A stretch of DNA of 64,000 nt from NCBI GenBank assembly GCA_029449235.1, contig JANATG010000006.1, positions 1,426,001 through 1,490,000 on the forward strand, read 5' to 3'. The translations under genes were made by a program, and so were the position numbers. The notes below the pieces were generated by a model. That model did not search any database, was not told the origin of the DNA, and saw nothing but the letters and a program-made list of their open reading frames with translations. Positions 36,471 through 47,567 of the stretch are shown piece by piece (positions within the stretch are counted from its first letter, which is position 1; every line of letters starts with the position of its first letter). The stretch is from Linnemannia schmuckeri. Taxonomy: Eukaryota > Mortierellomycota > Mortierellomycetes > Mortierellales > Mortierellaceae.

Positions 36471-36778
36471 AATCAAATGTCAGCAATTCTCCTTGATCGC
36501 TTCTTTGATTGCGTCTTGCACAATAACCTTCATTGCTTGTTGTCATCCACTTGTCAAGGTTCTTTTTGTTTACTGATGATCATGTGTACGCGACAAATAA
36601 AGTCGTCTGTCAACCAGACGGTGCACTCATTAGGATCCCGCCCGACAAAGTTGATGCCCTTGTACAGATAAAAGGTCTGTTCGGGCTGCATGAGGAAGGG
36701 GTAGACCTTCACTCGGGCAACCGCCTTCTCGCCGTCGTCCGTTTTCGCCTCCTGTACGTTGTCCTGTCCGTGTTGCAT
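32903..36778 (-). CDS. FHA-BRCT-BRCT DNA damage mediator, MDC1/Mdb1-like
   Basis: Eight exons (36778..36574, 36413..36367, 36220..36146, 36018..35938, 35822..34110, 34004..33800, 33706..33280, 33182..32903) are fully phased and give 1010 residues. The N-terminal FHA domain (about residues 20-110) shows FYLYKGINFVGRDPNECTVW, RVHMIINVQDMFIFIQDAPK and TTFYVNQ, the phosphothreonine-reading fold. A linker of about 570 residues is acidic and rich in SQ/TQ pairs, potential ATM/ATR sites. The tandem BRCT (about 700-918) includes MTVLVFNPV, KLMCAIARGIPIVTDDWLKD, and FKVMDREFILSSILRQSPEL. The tail is Ser-rich and ends in a lysine cluster (GKKKRAPKKK), a likely nuclear signal. Terminal FHA and terminal tandem BRCT match MDC1 and fission-yeast Mdb1, which bind phosphorylated H2A at DNA breaks. 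NBS1 is less likely because its FHA and BRCTs are adjacent. Confidence 0.82.
36427..36468. repeat. poly(A) tract, 42 bp
   Basis: The longest A run in the window, inside intron 1 of the MDC1-like gene. In the transcript it is poly(U) just upstream of the acceptor. Confidence 0.95.
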
Positions 36779-36952
36779 ATGTGGGTGTGGATGTGTGTGT
36801 GAGCAAGCAGGAAATGGTGGCAATGAAAAGAAGGTGGTTCAAGGAACAAAAGGTGTGTAATTCCTTATAAAGAGGGTTTATTTTTGTGTCCCCGACGTCA
36901 ACTGACTCCCACTACATAAGAAAAGAATAGCAAACGCTAACAGCGGTTTCAT

Positions 36953-39422
36953 TCAGAAGTCAGCTAGGTCCTGGATCTCCTTCTCAATATCAGCAAGGAA
37001 GCCCATATCCGGGGACAAATCTTCGGCAGCTTCTCCCAAGCACTCATCCCTCTTGGATCCTGGAGCATGCTGCTGATGCAATAGAGGCGAGGTCCAACCC
37101 CGAGTGTCTGTGGTAAGAAGAGTACCCCGAGGCACAGGGGCAGGCTCATTTGCCAAAGCTTTCGCATTGGTGAAATCGACGCTGTTGGCAGGGTGCATAG
37201 CCTCACTCTTCCTTTTTGCAATGCCAGTCACATTCGTGAACGACCTCGTTCGAAACGACGTGAACGAAAGCTCGGTCTTTGACAACATCCTCGCTCTCTG
37301 TTGTTGCTGCTGCTGCGATTCCTGCTGATCCTGGTCCTGCAATTGACCCACGCGTTCCTCATTGGTTGATCGTTCCCTCTCAGCAGGAAGAAGATTTTGC
37401 CCAAACCGAGGGACAGTTGCTGCTGCAGATGCTCGTATCTCCGATCCAAGCTTGTGAATCCGGTCAAGCCATGTCATCGGTCGCACGTCCAACACAGGCG
37501 CCTTGAAGGTACAAAACATGATTGGACCTTGCTTTGGCGACTCATCTTGACCAACGACTTCGTCAGGGGTGTTCTGTGAGAGGCCACTAGTCATGATGGC
37601 CTCCTTTTCAGTCTTCTGCAGACTCGGAGAATACCTAAACATATGGTTGCTATTGCCGTTGTTGCTGATGATGCTGTTGCTGGACTGCGTTGTTGTAGCT
37701 GTTGCTGGTGTTGCAAATTGGCCATTGCCGTATCCTTGCGTGACAGAAGTCACGCTTGACTCAGGGACAAGTAAAGGCTTGGGATCAAGTAGGGGCTCAG
37801 GATCTCGCAAAAAGTCCTTTAAACCCCAATCATCAAACCCATTTTCCTCCTCTTGACCTGCCGCCACAACCTTCTCTGCTCTTCTCGCTCCTTGGGTGGG
37901 TTTTGCCGGAAGGAGCACACGTGAACTCGGACTGGAGATTCCTGTCGTCCGAGCTGGTGTCGACATCCTGAAATGCGGAGTCGAAAACGCACCGCCCCCT
38001 CCTTGTCCTCTTCCTCCTACAGTGCTGTTGCCCTCGGCAGTGACACCACTAATACTCGCTCTGCCGGATGGGGGGTTCTCTTCAATCCGGACCCGTTTGG
38101 TGGGAGGGGGTTGCGCAGGCAAACTTGTCGAGTCGGTCTCCTGTTGATGCGCCTCTGTACCACGAGTACTGCCACCGGTGAGTTGCGGCCGTCCATAAAT
38201 ATGTTGGACTGGCACACGTTGAGATGGGGCATGGGTGGGAATTTGAGCAGATTGAATGCTAGCAGGTGGAAGACCAAACGGTTGCCGACTAGACGTAACA
38301 GCATTCCATGGAGCAGCGATTGTCGGCTGATCATACTGGTGCCGCACAACTCCATGGTACGAATATGGTAGTTGAACAATAAGCTCCATGTCACTCTACA
38401 CAAGTGAATTTGTGAAGTTATTACATAACGGACACACATTAGGAAAGATGCCATGATCAATGCCATGATCGAGGTGACAAACACCCCGACCGATACCATG
38501 AAGGACATCACAGCACTCGTTGACATATTGACATCGTCCATTATTTGCAATAAAACCAAACTCTCTCCCACTCCCTCTAGTACCTTCATGCGAGCGTACT
38601 TGTCATTCAACCTCGAGGATCTATTCATCTTCCGAGTTCTCGGATTCGCCAACGGCGCTGGCATCTCAACCACTACCTCGGAAGACGGTTCTTGTAGCTG
38701 TATCATTTGAGAAGATGGCTGAAGCAGTGGTAAAGACATAGACAGAGGCGCGGGCGTTGGCAAAGATGGGCCTGGAGACTGGAACTGCCCTAACGAGATG
38801 ACGCCACCATCACCATCACCATCACCACCACCACCGCTGTTAATCATACTGTTGTTGCTCACAAGACTGTTGGTGGTGCCAAGACCGAGACCGAGACCGA
38901 GAGCGGGCTCTATGTTGTTTCCTTGAGACTGTGACAAGACAGTATGTCCAGCCATGTCGGTCGTGGGTGAATCTTCATGGTCCGATCCGCCCAGTCTAGG
39001 GACTCTTGCATCTAAAGGATAAATAAAAAATTAGGTCTGTGAAAAAAGAGATCTTCCTCGACTACGTATATGAGAAGAATGGCGATACGGAAATGAGTGC
39101 TGTGTTGACTACCATCTGGCCCCCATTGATCATCGATAGGTTGCTGTATCATCTGCAAGGAGTTGGTGGTCGTGTCAAACAACCCTGCTTGTTTTACGAT
39201 TGTACTTGAGCTCCTAAGCTCAAAAAAAAAAAAAAAAAAAAAAAAAGAATAAGGTTTAAGCTTTGGCTGTTCCTGCAGCAACGGTAAAAAAAAAAAAAAA
39301 AAAAAAAAATACCTTGCGAAGGGGATGTAGTCCAGTTCGTATTTGGCTCCGTCGCCTTTGCAATCGTATATTCCGGGGTTGGAAACAAAAGTTCTCGCGT
39401 TTGGATCTGAGAAGAAGTCCAT
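36953..39422 (-). CDS. hypothetical protein, 722 residues
   Basis: Four phased exons (39422..39313, 39213..39113, 39011..38497, 38395..36953). The product begins MDFFSDPNARTFVSNPGIYD and I do not recognise it. Most of it is disordered (Gly/Asp repeats, Pro/Gln/Ser-rich). One helical block near residues 205-240 looks folded (RLNDKYARMKVLEGVGES, then LVLLQIMDDVNM), and the C-terminus is acidic and helical (MGFLADIEKEIQDLADF). The third intron (38496..38396) has no stop in frame on its 5' side, and reading through it gives a false transmembrane-like stretch; the GTATCG donor and TGTAG acceptor remove it in phase 0. Introns 1 and 2 carry A or T tracts. The stop lies 174 bp upstream of the MDC1-like start, in the same direction. 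Confidence 0.65.
39222..39309. repeat. two poly(A) tracts inside one intron
   Basis: A runs at 39222-39246 and 39286-39309, both in intron 1 of the 722-residue gene (poly-U in the transcript). Confidence 0.9.
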
Positions 39423-39578
39423 GCCGGACAAGAAGAGAGGAAGAGAGGAAGAGAGGAAAAATGGTGGCGTGTAAATGACAAAAGAAGTGGAAGAGAAAAA
39501 AGAAAACAATAAAAAGCAAAAGTCAAAATTTATTAAAATTTCCTAGGCGAGACGAACGAGAAAAATAAGGAAGGCCAC

Positions 39579-41582
39579 TTAGAAAAGCTTAGATGCAAAG
39601 TAGCCGTGCTGGAGGGGATGCTTAAGTTTGGTCAAGAACTCGCGCCAGCCTGGACTGGCTCCACCCTCTCGGCTATGGATGTACTCCAACCGAGGCCAGT
39701 GGGTGTTCATCCACTCTGCCTCCTTCGCACTCATCTCATCCTCCCATCCAGAGATATACACCCTCCTCAGCTTGCTAAGACCCCGAAGCTTGTCCAGGCC
39801 GGCACCCAAGACCAACGGGATTCCCTTGCGACAATCCTCTGCCAGGTGGTAGTCCAAGTCGCCACTCAAATCCAGAACCTCGAGGTCTTCCAGTTGCGCA
39901 ATCTGGTTTAGAACAACATCAACTGACCGTCGGGTCGACTCCCGCGCCAACACCGCCTTAACGTTCGTGGTGTCTGCCATTTCGGCAAGGTCAGTCGCAT
40001 CCTTGTCCAACGACATCCCAATCCCAATCAAGACCACAAGCTCCTTCAGATGCCGTGACGACCAGTGTTGCTCAGAGAGCACCATATCTCTCGTCCATAG
40101 AAACGACTCTGGTCCTCGAAAGACTCTCAAATTCCCGCATCGAACCAAGATCTGGTGAAGGTTGAGTCTTGACAGTCCTCCACAACCCACCAGATCTAAC
40201 ACCTCCAGCCCTTCCCCAAATGTATCGACAATCGCCGAGACGAGTGACCTGCGGATGGAGCAGTTACTGATGGTGACCTCCTTGAGCTGACGTGACTTGA
40301 GGAGGGTCTCGTCTGCTGAGAGTCGACGTTGTTTCTGTTGTAGGTGCTGTTGGTGATACTGTGACCGTCGTGGCGAACGCGATGGTATTGAGTCGGGAGA
40401 GCAAGAGGTCAAGATGTCCTGGATCGCATTGCCAACCTCGGTGTCATGGATGTCACGACCCTTACCAATATAGGTCAGACTCTTAGTGTTAGGGAAGCTC
40501 CAGGTAAAGGGCCTCGGGCTGTTGAAGATAGCGTACCGTGTAAAGAAAGTGTAAGCCTCAAACCCAATCGACTCCAGACCTTGGCCACGAAACGAGAGCC
40601 GATTGGTATGGAGAACAATCTGATCAATATGGATCCCCTTGATTTGACGAAAGTCCAGCACTGATGCCGAGTCTGTCGTCGTAATGGCCTGTCCCAACTC
40701 GTTCACCTGTCCCTCCTCAACTTGCTCCGTCTCCGCCTCCTCCTCATTCTCCTCGTCTTGAAGGTCTGGAAACGCAGCAGTGTTAAAGTCAGAATTGACA
40801 GGGACAATCTCGACAGACCGCAGGAATAACTGCTCCAGACGGGGGCAGTTCTTGATCAACATATTCATCTCTGGAACAGAGATCTTCCACTTGGTAATTT
40901 GGAGCGAGACAAGGTTCGGATGCAGACACCGAATAAAACCCCTTGCAAATCGTAGCGTGTGCTCCTTGGAGTGGAGACTCCAGTCCTCGTTCAGGTGCGA
41001 GAGGGACGTCTGCTGTCGAACAAGTTGAAGGAATCCTCGAATAGACATTGATGTGCTGTCCATCTTCCTCGAACTACCAGATGTGTTGTTGGTGGTACTG
41101 GTGCTGTTGCTGGTACTGTTGTTATCGTTCTTGAGATCATCGTCAAAGGTACTATCCAAGTCGTCGTCGAAGTTTCCCTGGTAAGATTCGTCAGAGGAGG
41201 TCTGTTCTCCTGAAGAAGTATAGTTGGGTGCGATCCATTGCCGTTGAGCAATGTAAGGACGGTATTCTAGGCGGCTGATATGTCGACAAGAGGGTCCGGG
41301 CCACCGTTCAAGGATGAAGACTGGGTCGTGTATGACCAACTCCCGAACTAAGTGCTCGTGCTGGCGAAAGTTTTTTTGACTGAGGTAGTATGAGAGCGAG
41401 CTGTCAAAGTGAATGGTGTGCCAAAGTTGGGGTATAAAGTCGGTCCGCCATGTCTTTGAGACGAGGATGCATGAGCATAGATCGTGCTTGCTGCTGTGTA
41501 GGTATTGAGCAATATGTGTGCGGATCTCTGGCAGGTCGAGAGGGGACAATGAAGCAGCGTGGAAAGTGGAGGTGGATGCCAT
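39579..41582 (-). CDS. F-box / leucine-rich-repeat-like protein
   Basis: A single-exon gene of 667 residues. The F-box is N-terminal: LSPLDLPEIRTHIAQYLHSS, then CSCILVSKTWRTDFIPQLWH. It predicts Skp1 binding in an SCF ubiquitin ligase. The body has irregular leucine-rich segments (LVSLQITKWKIS, RLEQLFLRSVEI, LKEVTISNCSI, LEVLDLVGCGGL, LEVLDLSGDL) and ends with EWMNTHWPRLEYIH, the same C-terminal block as the F-box gene at 799. A Ser/Thr/Asn linker lies near residues 140-175 and an acidic patch (DEENEEEAETEQVEEG) near 275. I chose ATG 41582 because it puts the F-box about 10 residues in; an open extension of 56 codons upstream looks like leader. Confidence 0.85.
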   Translation of the reverse strand: MASTSTFHAASLSPLDLPEIRTHIAQYLHSSKHDLCSCILVSKTWRTDFIPQLWHTIHFDSSLSYYLSQKNFRQHEHLVRELVIHDPVFILERWPGPSCRHISRLEYRPYIAQRQWIAPNYTSSGEQTSSDESYQGNFDDDLDSTFDDDLKNDNNSTSNSTSTTNNTSGSSRKMDSTSMSIRGFLQLVRQQTSLSHLNEDWSLHSKEHTLRFARGFIRCLHPNLVSLQITKWKISVPEMNMLIKNCPRLEQLFLRSVEIVPVNSDFNTAAFPDLQDEENEEEAETEQVEEGQVNELGQAITTTDSASVLDFRQIKGIHIDQIVLHTNRLSFRGQGLESIGFEAYTFFTRYAIFNSPRPFTWSFPNTKSLTYIGKGRDIHDTEVGNAIQDILTSCSPDSIPSRSPRRSQYHQQHLQQKQRRLSADETLLKSRQLKEVTISNCSIRRSLVSAIVDTFGEGLEVLDLVGCGGLSRLNLHQILVRCGNLRVFRGPESFLWTRDMVLSEQHWSSRHLKELVVLIGIGMSLDKDATDLAEMADTTNVKAVLARESTRRSVDVVLNQIAQLEDLEVLDLSGDLDYHLAEDCRKGIPLVLGAGLDKLRGLSKLRRVYISGWEDEMSAKEAEWMNTHWPRLEYIHSREGGASPGWREFLTKLKHPLQHGYFASKLF

Positions 41583-42152
41583 TTGATTTTTTCTTGTTGC
41601 TGATGCTGTTTTTTGAATGAGAATGTGCGGTGGTGATGACGAAGGAGGAGGAGTGAAAGTGTAGGCCAGGAGAGTGAGCAAAGAGTGAGCGAAGAGTGAG
41701 TTGAAAACAAAAGAAGCTGCAAAGTCAACAAGACTCCTCCCTCCCTTCATTCTTATCCAATCCCATCAGCAGCCTATCCCTTGTGGCCATTTGAGACGCG
41801 TCCTTTGTCTTGTCTCTCTTGTTCACCCTCCTTTTTCTCTCCATCCGCTTCATTTTATTCCCTCTTCTGCTCTTTCTCTTTCTTTCCTTGATCATGCACC
41901 ACCAGAGGATAGAAAACGAGGACAGACGGTCGCTCACCGTGCGCTAAAACCCCCCAACCATGGGAACAGCCAAAAATAAACCATCCGGCCTCCCTTCGTA
42001 GCTCATCGTTATTTGTTACCCAATTTTTTATCCGAACCCAGGTCGCAAAAATGAGCATTTTCATCAAACCACACTCATTGTTATCATACATACTGACGAT
42101 GAATGAATGCTTTAGTGGGGATTAAAGAGTATCTATATGTTGCACTCTTTCT
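41583..42152. other. intergenic between two minus-strand genes
   Basis: Pyrimidine-rich on + at 41740-41890. The F-box promoter and the 3' flank of the DUF3533 gene. No supported gene. Confidence 0.6.
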
Positions 42153-45100
42153 TCACTTCACTTCATCTGGTGTTGGGGGTCGCACCAGCTCAGAAGCGTA
42201 CGGTTGACGGCTCAACTTGGGCATCTCAAACACCGACCGGTCCTGGTCCACCACTTGTCTTTCGGTGTGGTGGTATGGGATATCAAAGACTTGGGATTCG
42301 GGTGGTGCGCTGGGTGAGGGTCCATTGCCGAGAGGACGAGGGTTGAGAGATCCCATCAATCGGACAGTGTTCCTGCTGGAATGAAATCCCTCCTTGTTTC
42401 TGCCTCCCTCTTCGCCCTCTGAGGAAGATGCGCTCTCACTTTCAGAGTTATTATCCCTGTCCTGATCGTCCTCTGTTCCATCATCAAGCTCTTGGTCCAT
42501 ATCCTCTTCGCGGTGTCGGCTGCGAGTCGATCGAGGTCGCTGAGCTCCATGGCTTTGTCTACCATATTTCCCTGGTTCGTCTTTATGGACATCATCAAAA
42601 TCGTCCTGGTCGTGATCCTGCCCATCATGGTAGTAATGACCGTCTGAGTCCGAGTAGTGAGCAGCGGCATGGTGGTATGGGTGGCGATGGGGCATATCGT
42701 TCGTGATAGCATCCATCAACAGTCGCTTTTGCCGGGCGATCGCAAAGGGCAAAAAGGTGATCGGGACAAGAATCCAGGCAAACAGAATCGGCAGATTGTA
42801 GCTCAGTCTGTTGTACGATCCCATAAGGATGTACCGTGAGATCTGGACTCCGTTCAGGAAGGGCATCGCGTAGATCCATCGGTAGAAGGACGGCATCAGC
42901 TCGACAGGGTTGAATACCGCAATGACGTTCATGACGACGAAGGTGACTGTGATAGGCGGAATAAAGACCACGGGGATCATAAATATGAGAAAGAGGACCA
43001 ATGACGCGACGGCACCTTGAACGAGTAACATTCCCAAGAAGAGCGTAAAGAAATGGCCAGCAGACTCGAACGGAACACCAAAAATATAAAGCAGAACCGT
43101 GTATGCCATAGAGAGGGAGCTCAGGAAAACCAGTAGTGGACCCACAAGGAGAAGCATTGTCCTTTGCACATTGGCGTTTCGCGCAACTGGCTGGACAATA
43201 TTCGCGACAAAGTACGTGCTTCCGCCTGCAACAAGGAAGATCCAGATGTACGCCACTGAGGTTGCCGAGGTGATGATTGTCGCCGTTGGAGGATGCAGAT
43301 CCAGTTCGTCAAACGCGACCGGCATGCCCAAGACCTGAGGAGCTTTGGCCAACGGGGTCAAGGTCGTGTTGGCGGAATCGGCAAAGTTCAGGACAAAATA
43401 GATCCAAGACGGGTTGAAGTTGGTGGTGAATTGAAGAAACTGAGTGTACATGCTGGCGACGATATAAGGCTTAACAACAAGTGGATTCCTGCCGCTGTCG
43501 TAAATGAACAAAAATGCCTTGCTGGGGTCATAATTTGGATCCGGGCCTGAGACTGCCTTGTTAAGAGCTGTTGAGGCGTTAGGCATCACCACAATAGCAC
43601 CCCAGTAATTGCCGTTTTCGACATCGTTGATGACGCCCTGGACGTCCCGGTATCCCGATTGAATCGACCAGTTGATTTGTTTAGGGATAGCACTGTCCCG
43701 TTGGGTGAAGTTGATAAAGCTGTTCGCAATCATGGATTTGTCCAAATCAACCACCAGAACATCAAAGTTCTTTAACCGATCCTCCGACTGGAACTATATG
43801 TCGCACGAAAAAATGAGGGAAAGAGCCGTGGTTAATTTAGAGCAATCGTATCAAAACCCACGGAGGAAACATTAATGAGCTCTAGGACATGATATAAAGC
43901 ACTGCATTTTTACCTCCGCCGCGAAGTACATGGCCATCAGGGCAAAGTACGTGATCGTCATAACGAAGAGGACCTTGGCCATCTTGGCAGCAATGAACTT
44001 CAAGCTTGGAGCATCGGGCATGCTGAGGATGACGTCTACAAAGTTGAATAAATCCGTCTCTGGCTCCTCCCCTTCTTTTCCAGGGTAACCCGACTTGCGA
44101 AATTGTCGACCGCCCCGGCCCCCATAAGGAACCTTCTCTATGATCTTGTTCCTGGCGTACTGTTCCTTTCCAGCATTGCACCATTCGCTCCGCCTGGCAG
44201 GAGGTGATGTGCTTCCTCCCTTCCAGGACACATAGTGATTGTCGCTTAGATGTCTATTTTTGTGTGTCGCCTCCTGTGGCACGGGGGCTCGCCGGAACAG
44301 GGAAAAAGGATTTCGAGACGCAGGAGGAGACTCCAAGTAGGGCTGCTGCGGTGTTCCTGCAGATGTCGCTCTCGAGTAAGAGTTTGAGAGATGATGATCG
44401 GCGAGATAATGGCGAGCAACTGCTGCTGAAGGCGACTGTTGATTAGGTGAGAGAGCTAAAAGGTTGGGTGTGATGGGTTTTCGAAGGTCGCCGTCCCAGG
44501 TGCCTTCCAAAGTCGAGGCATCGCTCAAACGGGTTCGTCGGATGCTGCCACTCCTCCTTTTCCTGCGTGTCTCACCACTGCGACGTCCACTCCTGTCAGA
44601 AGCAGTATAGGTTTTGCTCCTCGGTGTGGTCCTATTACGGGTCAATGTGTTGGCGTTGGATGAAGTACTGTACGGCTCGTGGTGGGCGTATCTTTGCGTC
44701 TCCAAATCGCTTGGCACAGGGCGTGAAGAGGGTGAGGAAGGACAGGTGGGTCGATGTGCTGGGTGCAAGAAGTTATTGCGTTGTGAGAAATCGTAAGAGT
44801 GAGCGTGGTGATGACTGCTGGTGCGTTTGATGGGTAGGTTGGCAGGGTGGTGGGCGAAGGCAGCGTCGTACAAGGGAGCAACTTCAGCAAAAGAGCCGGT
44901 CGAGGGTGCAATTGATGCTCGATTCGATCCAAGCCGTGGAGAGGCTGCTCTCTCCTCGTGGAAACGGATAGCAGCCTTTTCATCGGCAAACTGAGTTGTT
45001 GAAGGATCTGAAGAATATGTTGTTGGTGCCGGTGGGGGTGGATATGTTGAAGGGGTCCAGCTGTTGACTCTGGCGTGGCTCTTGATCCTACTCCTGTTTA

Positions 45101-45497
45101 CGGGTCCTTGTCTGGTGGTCAGCTCAGCGAGTCGAGCTGTATCTTCGTCCGTTGGTAGGAGAGAGTGTGGATTGAGAGAGCGAGGAGGTTCTGGTTGAGG
45201 AGAGGAGCAAGAGGAGAGGAAGGGAGAGGAAGGAGTAAGGGTCGGTGAAAGTACTGTTGAGGGAGGTCGCTGTGTTGTTGACCGAGAGGTTCGTCGGGAG
45301 GGTGGTAAGGAGAAAGAGGAAGGAAGAGAAGAAGGAATAGGAACAGGAGAAGAAGAAGGAGAAGGAGAGGGAGAAGGAGAGGGCGATGGTTGCCTGCTGT
45401 TGCTATTACTGTTGCCGTTGTTGTTGTTGTTGTTGTTGGCGGCTATTGTTGCATTATCGGAAGAGGCCAGGCTGAGGTGGCTCCTGTTGGTTGCCAT
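42153..45497 (-). CDS. DUF3533 / SNG1-type multipass membrane protein
   Basis: Two exons (45497..43914, 43793..42153) join in phase 0 to give 1074 residues. The first 480 residues are disordered (Ser/Pro/Arg-rich). TM1 is KVLFVMTITYFALMAMYFAA, right before the intron. A soluble domain follows (FDVLVVDLDKSMIANSFINF, YWGAIVVMPNASTALNKAVS, NPSWIYFVLNFA), then about six membrane helices (VAYIWIFLVAGGSTYFVANI; TMLLLVGPLLVFLSSLSMAY; AVASLVLFLIFMIPVVFIPP; LPILFAWILVPITFLPFAIA) with the conserved GVQISRYILMGSY. The C-terminal 190 residues are acidic and Ser-rich. Yeast SNG1 confers nitrosoguanidine resistance and is linked to membrane lipid asymmetry. This protein is about twice that size owing to both tails. 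Confidence 0.85.
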
Positions 45498-47567
45498 GGC
45501 CAAAAGAAGTGGGCTATTTTTTTTTTATTGACTTGCAGGAGAGAGGGGTAGCAATGAATGGCAAGTGGAAGAGAAGGGAAAGAGTTGCCGTTGTTTATTA
45601 TCTGTGTTATAACTGATTGCGGATGGGTGTTAAGATCAAAAGAAGTGAATGGAGATGAGGTGGGTGGGTGAGGAGAAGTATGAATAAAGGTATGAGTGAG
45701 TGAGAAAAGAAGGCGTTCTAGAAGAAAGGGAAAGGAAAAGGGAGAGTGCTAGGGAGGAGAAGAGCAGTGAGAGAGTGAGAGAGAGAGACGGGTGGGGGAG
45801 AGGGAGAGATGGATTGGAGATGTTAGTATAGGAGCATGCTCAAAGGCAAAAAGAAAAAAAAAAAAGAGGGCTGTTGTTTGTTTGCCCATGAGCAAAAGGG
45901 AAAAGGAAAAAGGGGCACTCTTGGATTCGATCATATCACTATCGTCATGCACGTAAACAACAAGCGTGCTCACTCGCTGGTTGAGGCGAACGGGAGAAAG
46001 AAAGGGATACACACTCAAAGTCTGAAGAGTGAGTGAGTGGCTGACACCGACAGAAAAGGAATGGGTGCACCAAAAGGGCGGTTGATTGGCCACTATGCAG
46101 GGCTTCATTCCTTTTTTGCAATTTTTTTTTTCAGGAACAAATAAAAAAAAAAAAAAAAAAAAAAAAAAGGCTCAACGAATCAACAGCTGCCAGTCTGGAT
46201 CTCAGGTATCCATCAATTCAGTTTTTGTGATAGATACTCCTTACTACTTTTCTTTTTTTCTATTCCTCCTTCTTGTTTACACGTATCACCAACCCTGTAA
46301 CTGCTCCTTCTTTTTCTCCCCGGAATGAACACATCCTCCTCGCTCGAACTCCTCTCACTGTCTTGCAAGGTCAACGTTGCAACAGCAAGGAACAACTACG
46401 GGGAAGGGAGTGTGCGAATGTCTAGAATGTATGCTCTCTGTCATCAGGGACATGGCGATGCTCACATTCTCCCAGGAGACCACAGACATACAAGAAAGGG
46501 AAAAGGATACTTCCCGCGAGTTGCTTCAACGGGTAAAAGAATGCTTTTTCATGTTTTTGTTGTTCTTGTACCATTACCCACCACCGCGCACTTGCTTCGC
46601 TTTTTTTTTCCTTTCCCTTCTCTCCGACTCTACCCCTCCCATTCCCATACTCTTCTCTTGGCAATTGGGAAGATATGAACGGATCATTTCCCAATCGGGA
46701 GGACAACTATGGCCCTGTATGACTATCTCCTTTCTCCGCGCGGAAATATTTTTCTGCTCTCCGATCGCCACTAAAACGAAAACACAACTGGTAAAGGATA
46801 AAGGGTACCGTTCATCATGCTCTCATGCCATATCATGGGATCGCGTGGAACAAGTACATAACAATGGCCTGAGCATACTTTTTCCTTACCCTTCTTTTTC
46901 TCTCATACTCCTTTCAGAATACGCATTCACAACCACCACAACAACTTGACAACATACTACAGTACGAGAGTGGTGAAGTGACGAACTAAATATGGACAAG
47001 TTCCTTCTTTCCGGATGCCTTCAAGAAGTCTGCAAATTACAAAGCGTTACTTGAGAACGTCAAAAAGCTGGTATGAAACCAGTAGAACCACGATCAAACT
47101 TATCTACGGGATGCCAAAACAACATCACACGGTTGCCCATGTCCGAAGCGAAAGGCATGATGGTACTCGATCAAAAAGTCAATCTGATCACAGATTCGTG
47201 CTGCTGTTTGTTGATCCCATTCTTACTCACGCAACCGGCTCAATTGAAGGACACATGCAAGGGAAAGAGGTACTGCTATTACCAATACTCATATGCTTGC
47301 TGCCTGCGCCTCTGAATCGTCGATTAGCAAAAGATAGAACATCGTCCCTCCTATGAAAATAATACGTTTTTCTTTGACCTCCATTGACACTATGGCTCAA
47401 ATTTAAAAAAAGTTTGACGTTACTATACTGGTCTGTTGTACATGAGCTCACAAAAAACGACGATGGTGGATGGCAGTCAGCTCAGCCTTCATCCACTTCC
47501 ATCTCTTTCCTCTTTTCCCATCTCTTACATTCAGACACGTCTCCATCACAATGACCACTGATACACT
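45498..47567. other. non-coding gap of about 2 kb
   Basis: 45500-45800 is purine-rich on + (leader of the minus-strand DUF3533 gene). A 25-bp A tract lies at 46144-46168. Around 46990-47070 the + strand has a short coding-like patch (FFPDAFKKSANYKALLENV) ending at a possible GTATGA donor, with no partner. No gene is supported. Confidence 0.5.
46144..46168. repeat. poly(A) tract, 25 bp
   Basis: An A run on + in the gap upstream of the monooxygenase array. Confidence 0.9.

Noticed and set aside
36274..36546. Frame with a run of phenylalanines
   Set aside because: It translates the poly-T tract of intron 1 of the MDC1-like gene.
38017..38955. Protein with a transmembrane segment at about 38400-38500
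   Set aside because: The hydrophobic stretch is an intron read through. A GTATCG donor and TGTAG acceptor remove it in phase.
47073..47315. 80-residue Cys-rich small protein (possible secreted peptide)
   Set aside because: No signal peptide at its start, hydrophobic stretch in the middle, and no support from context.
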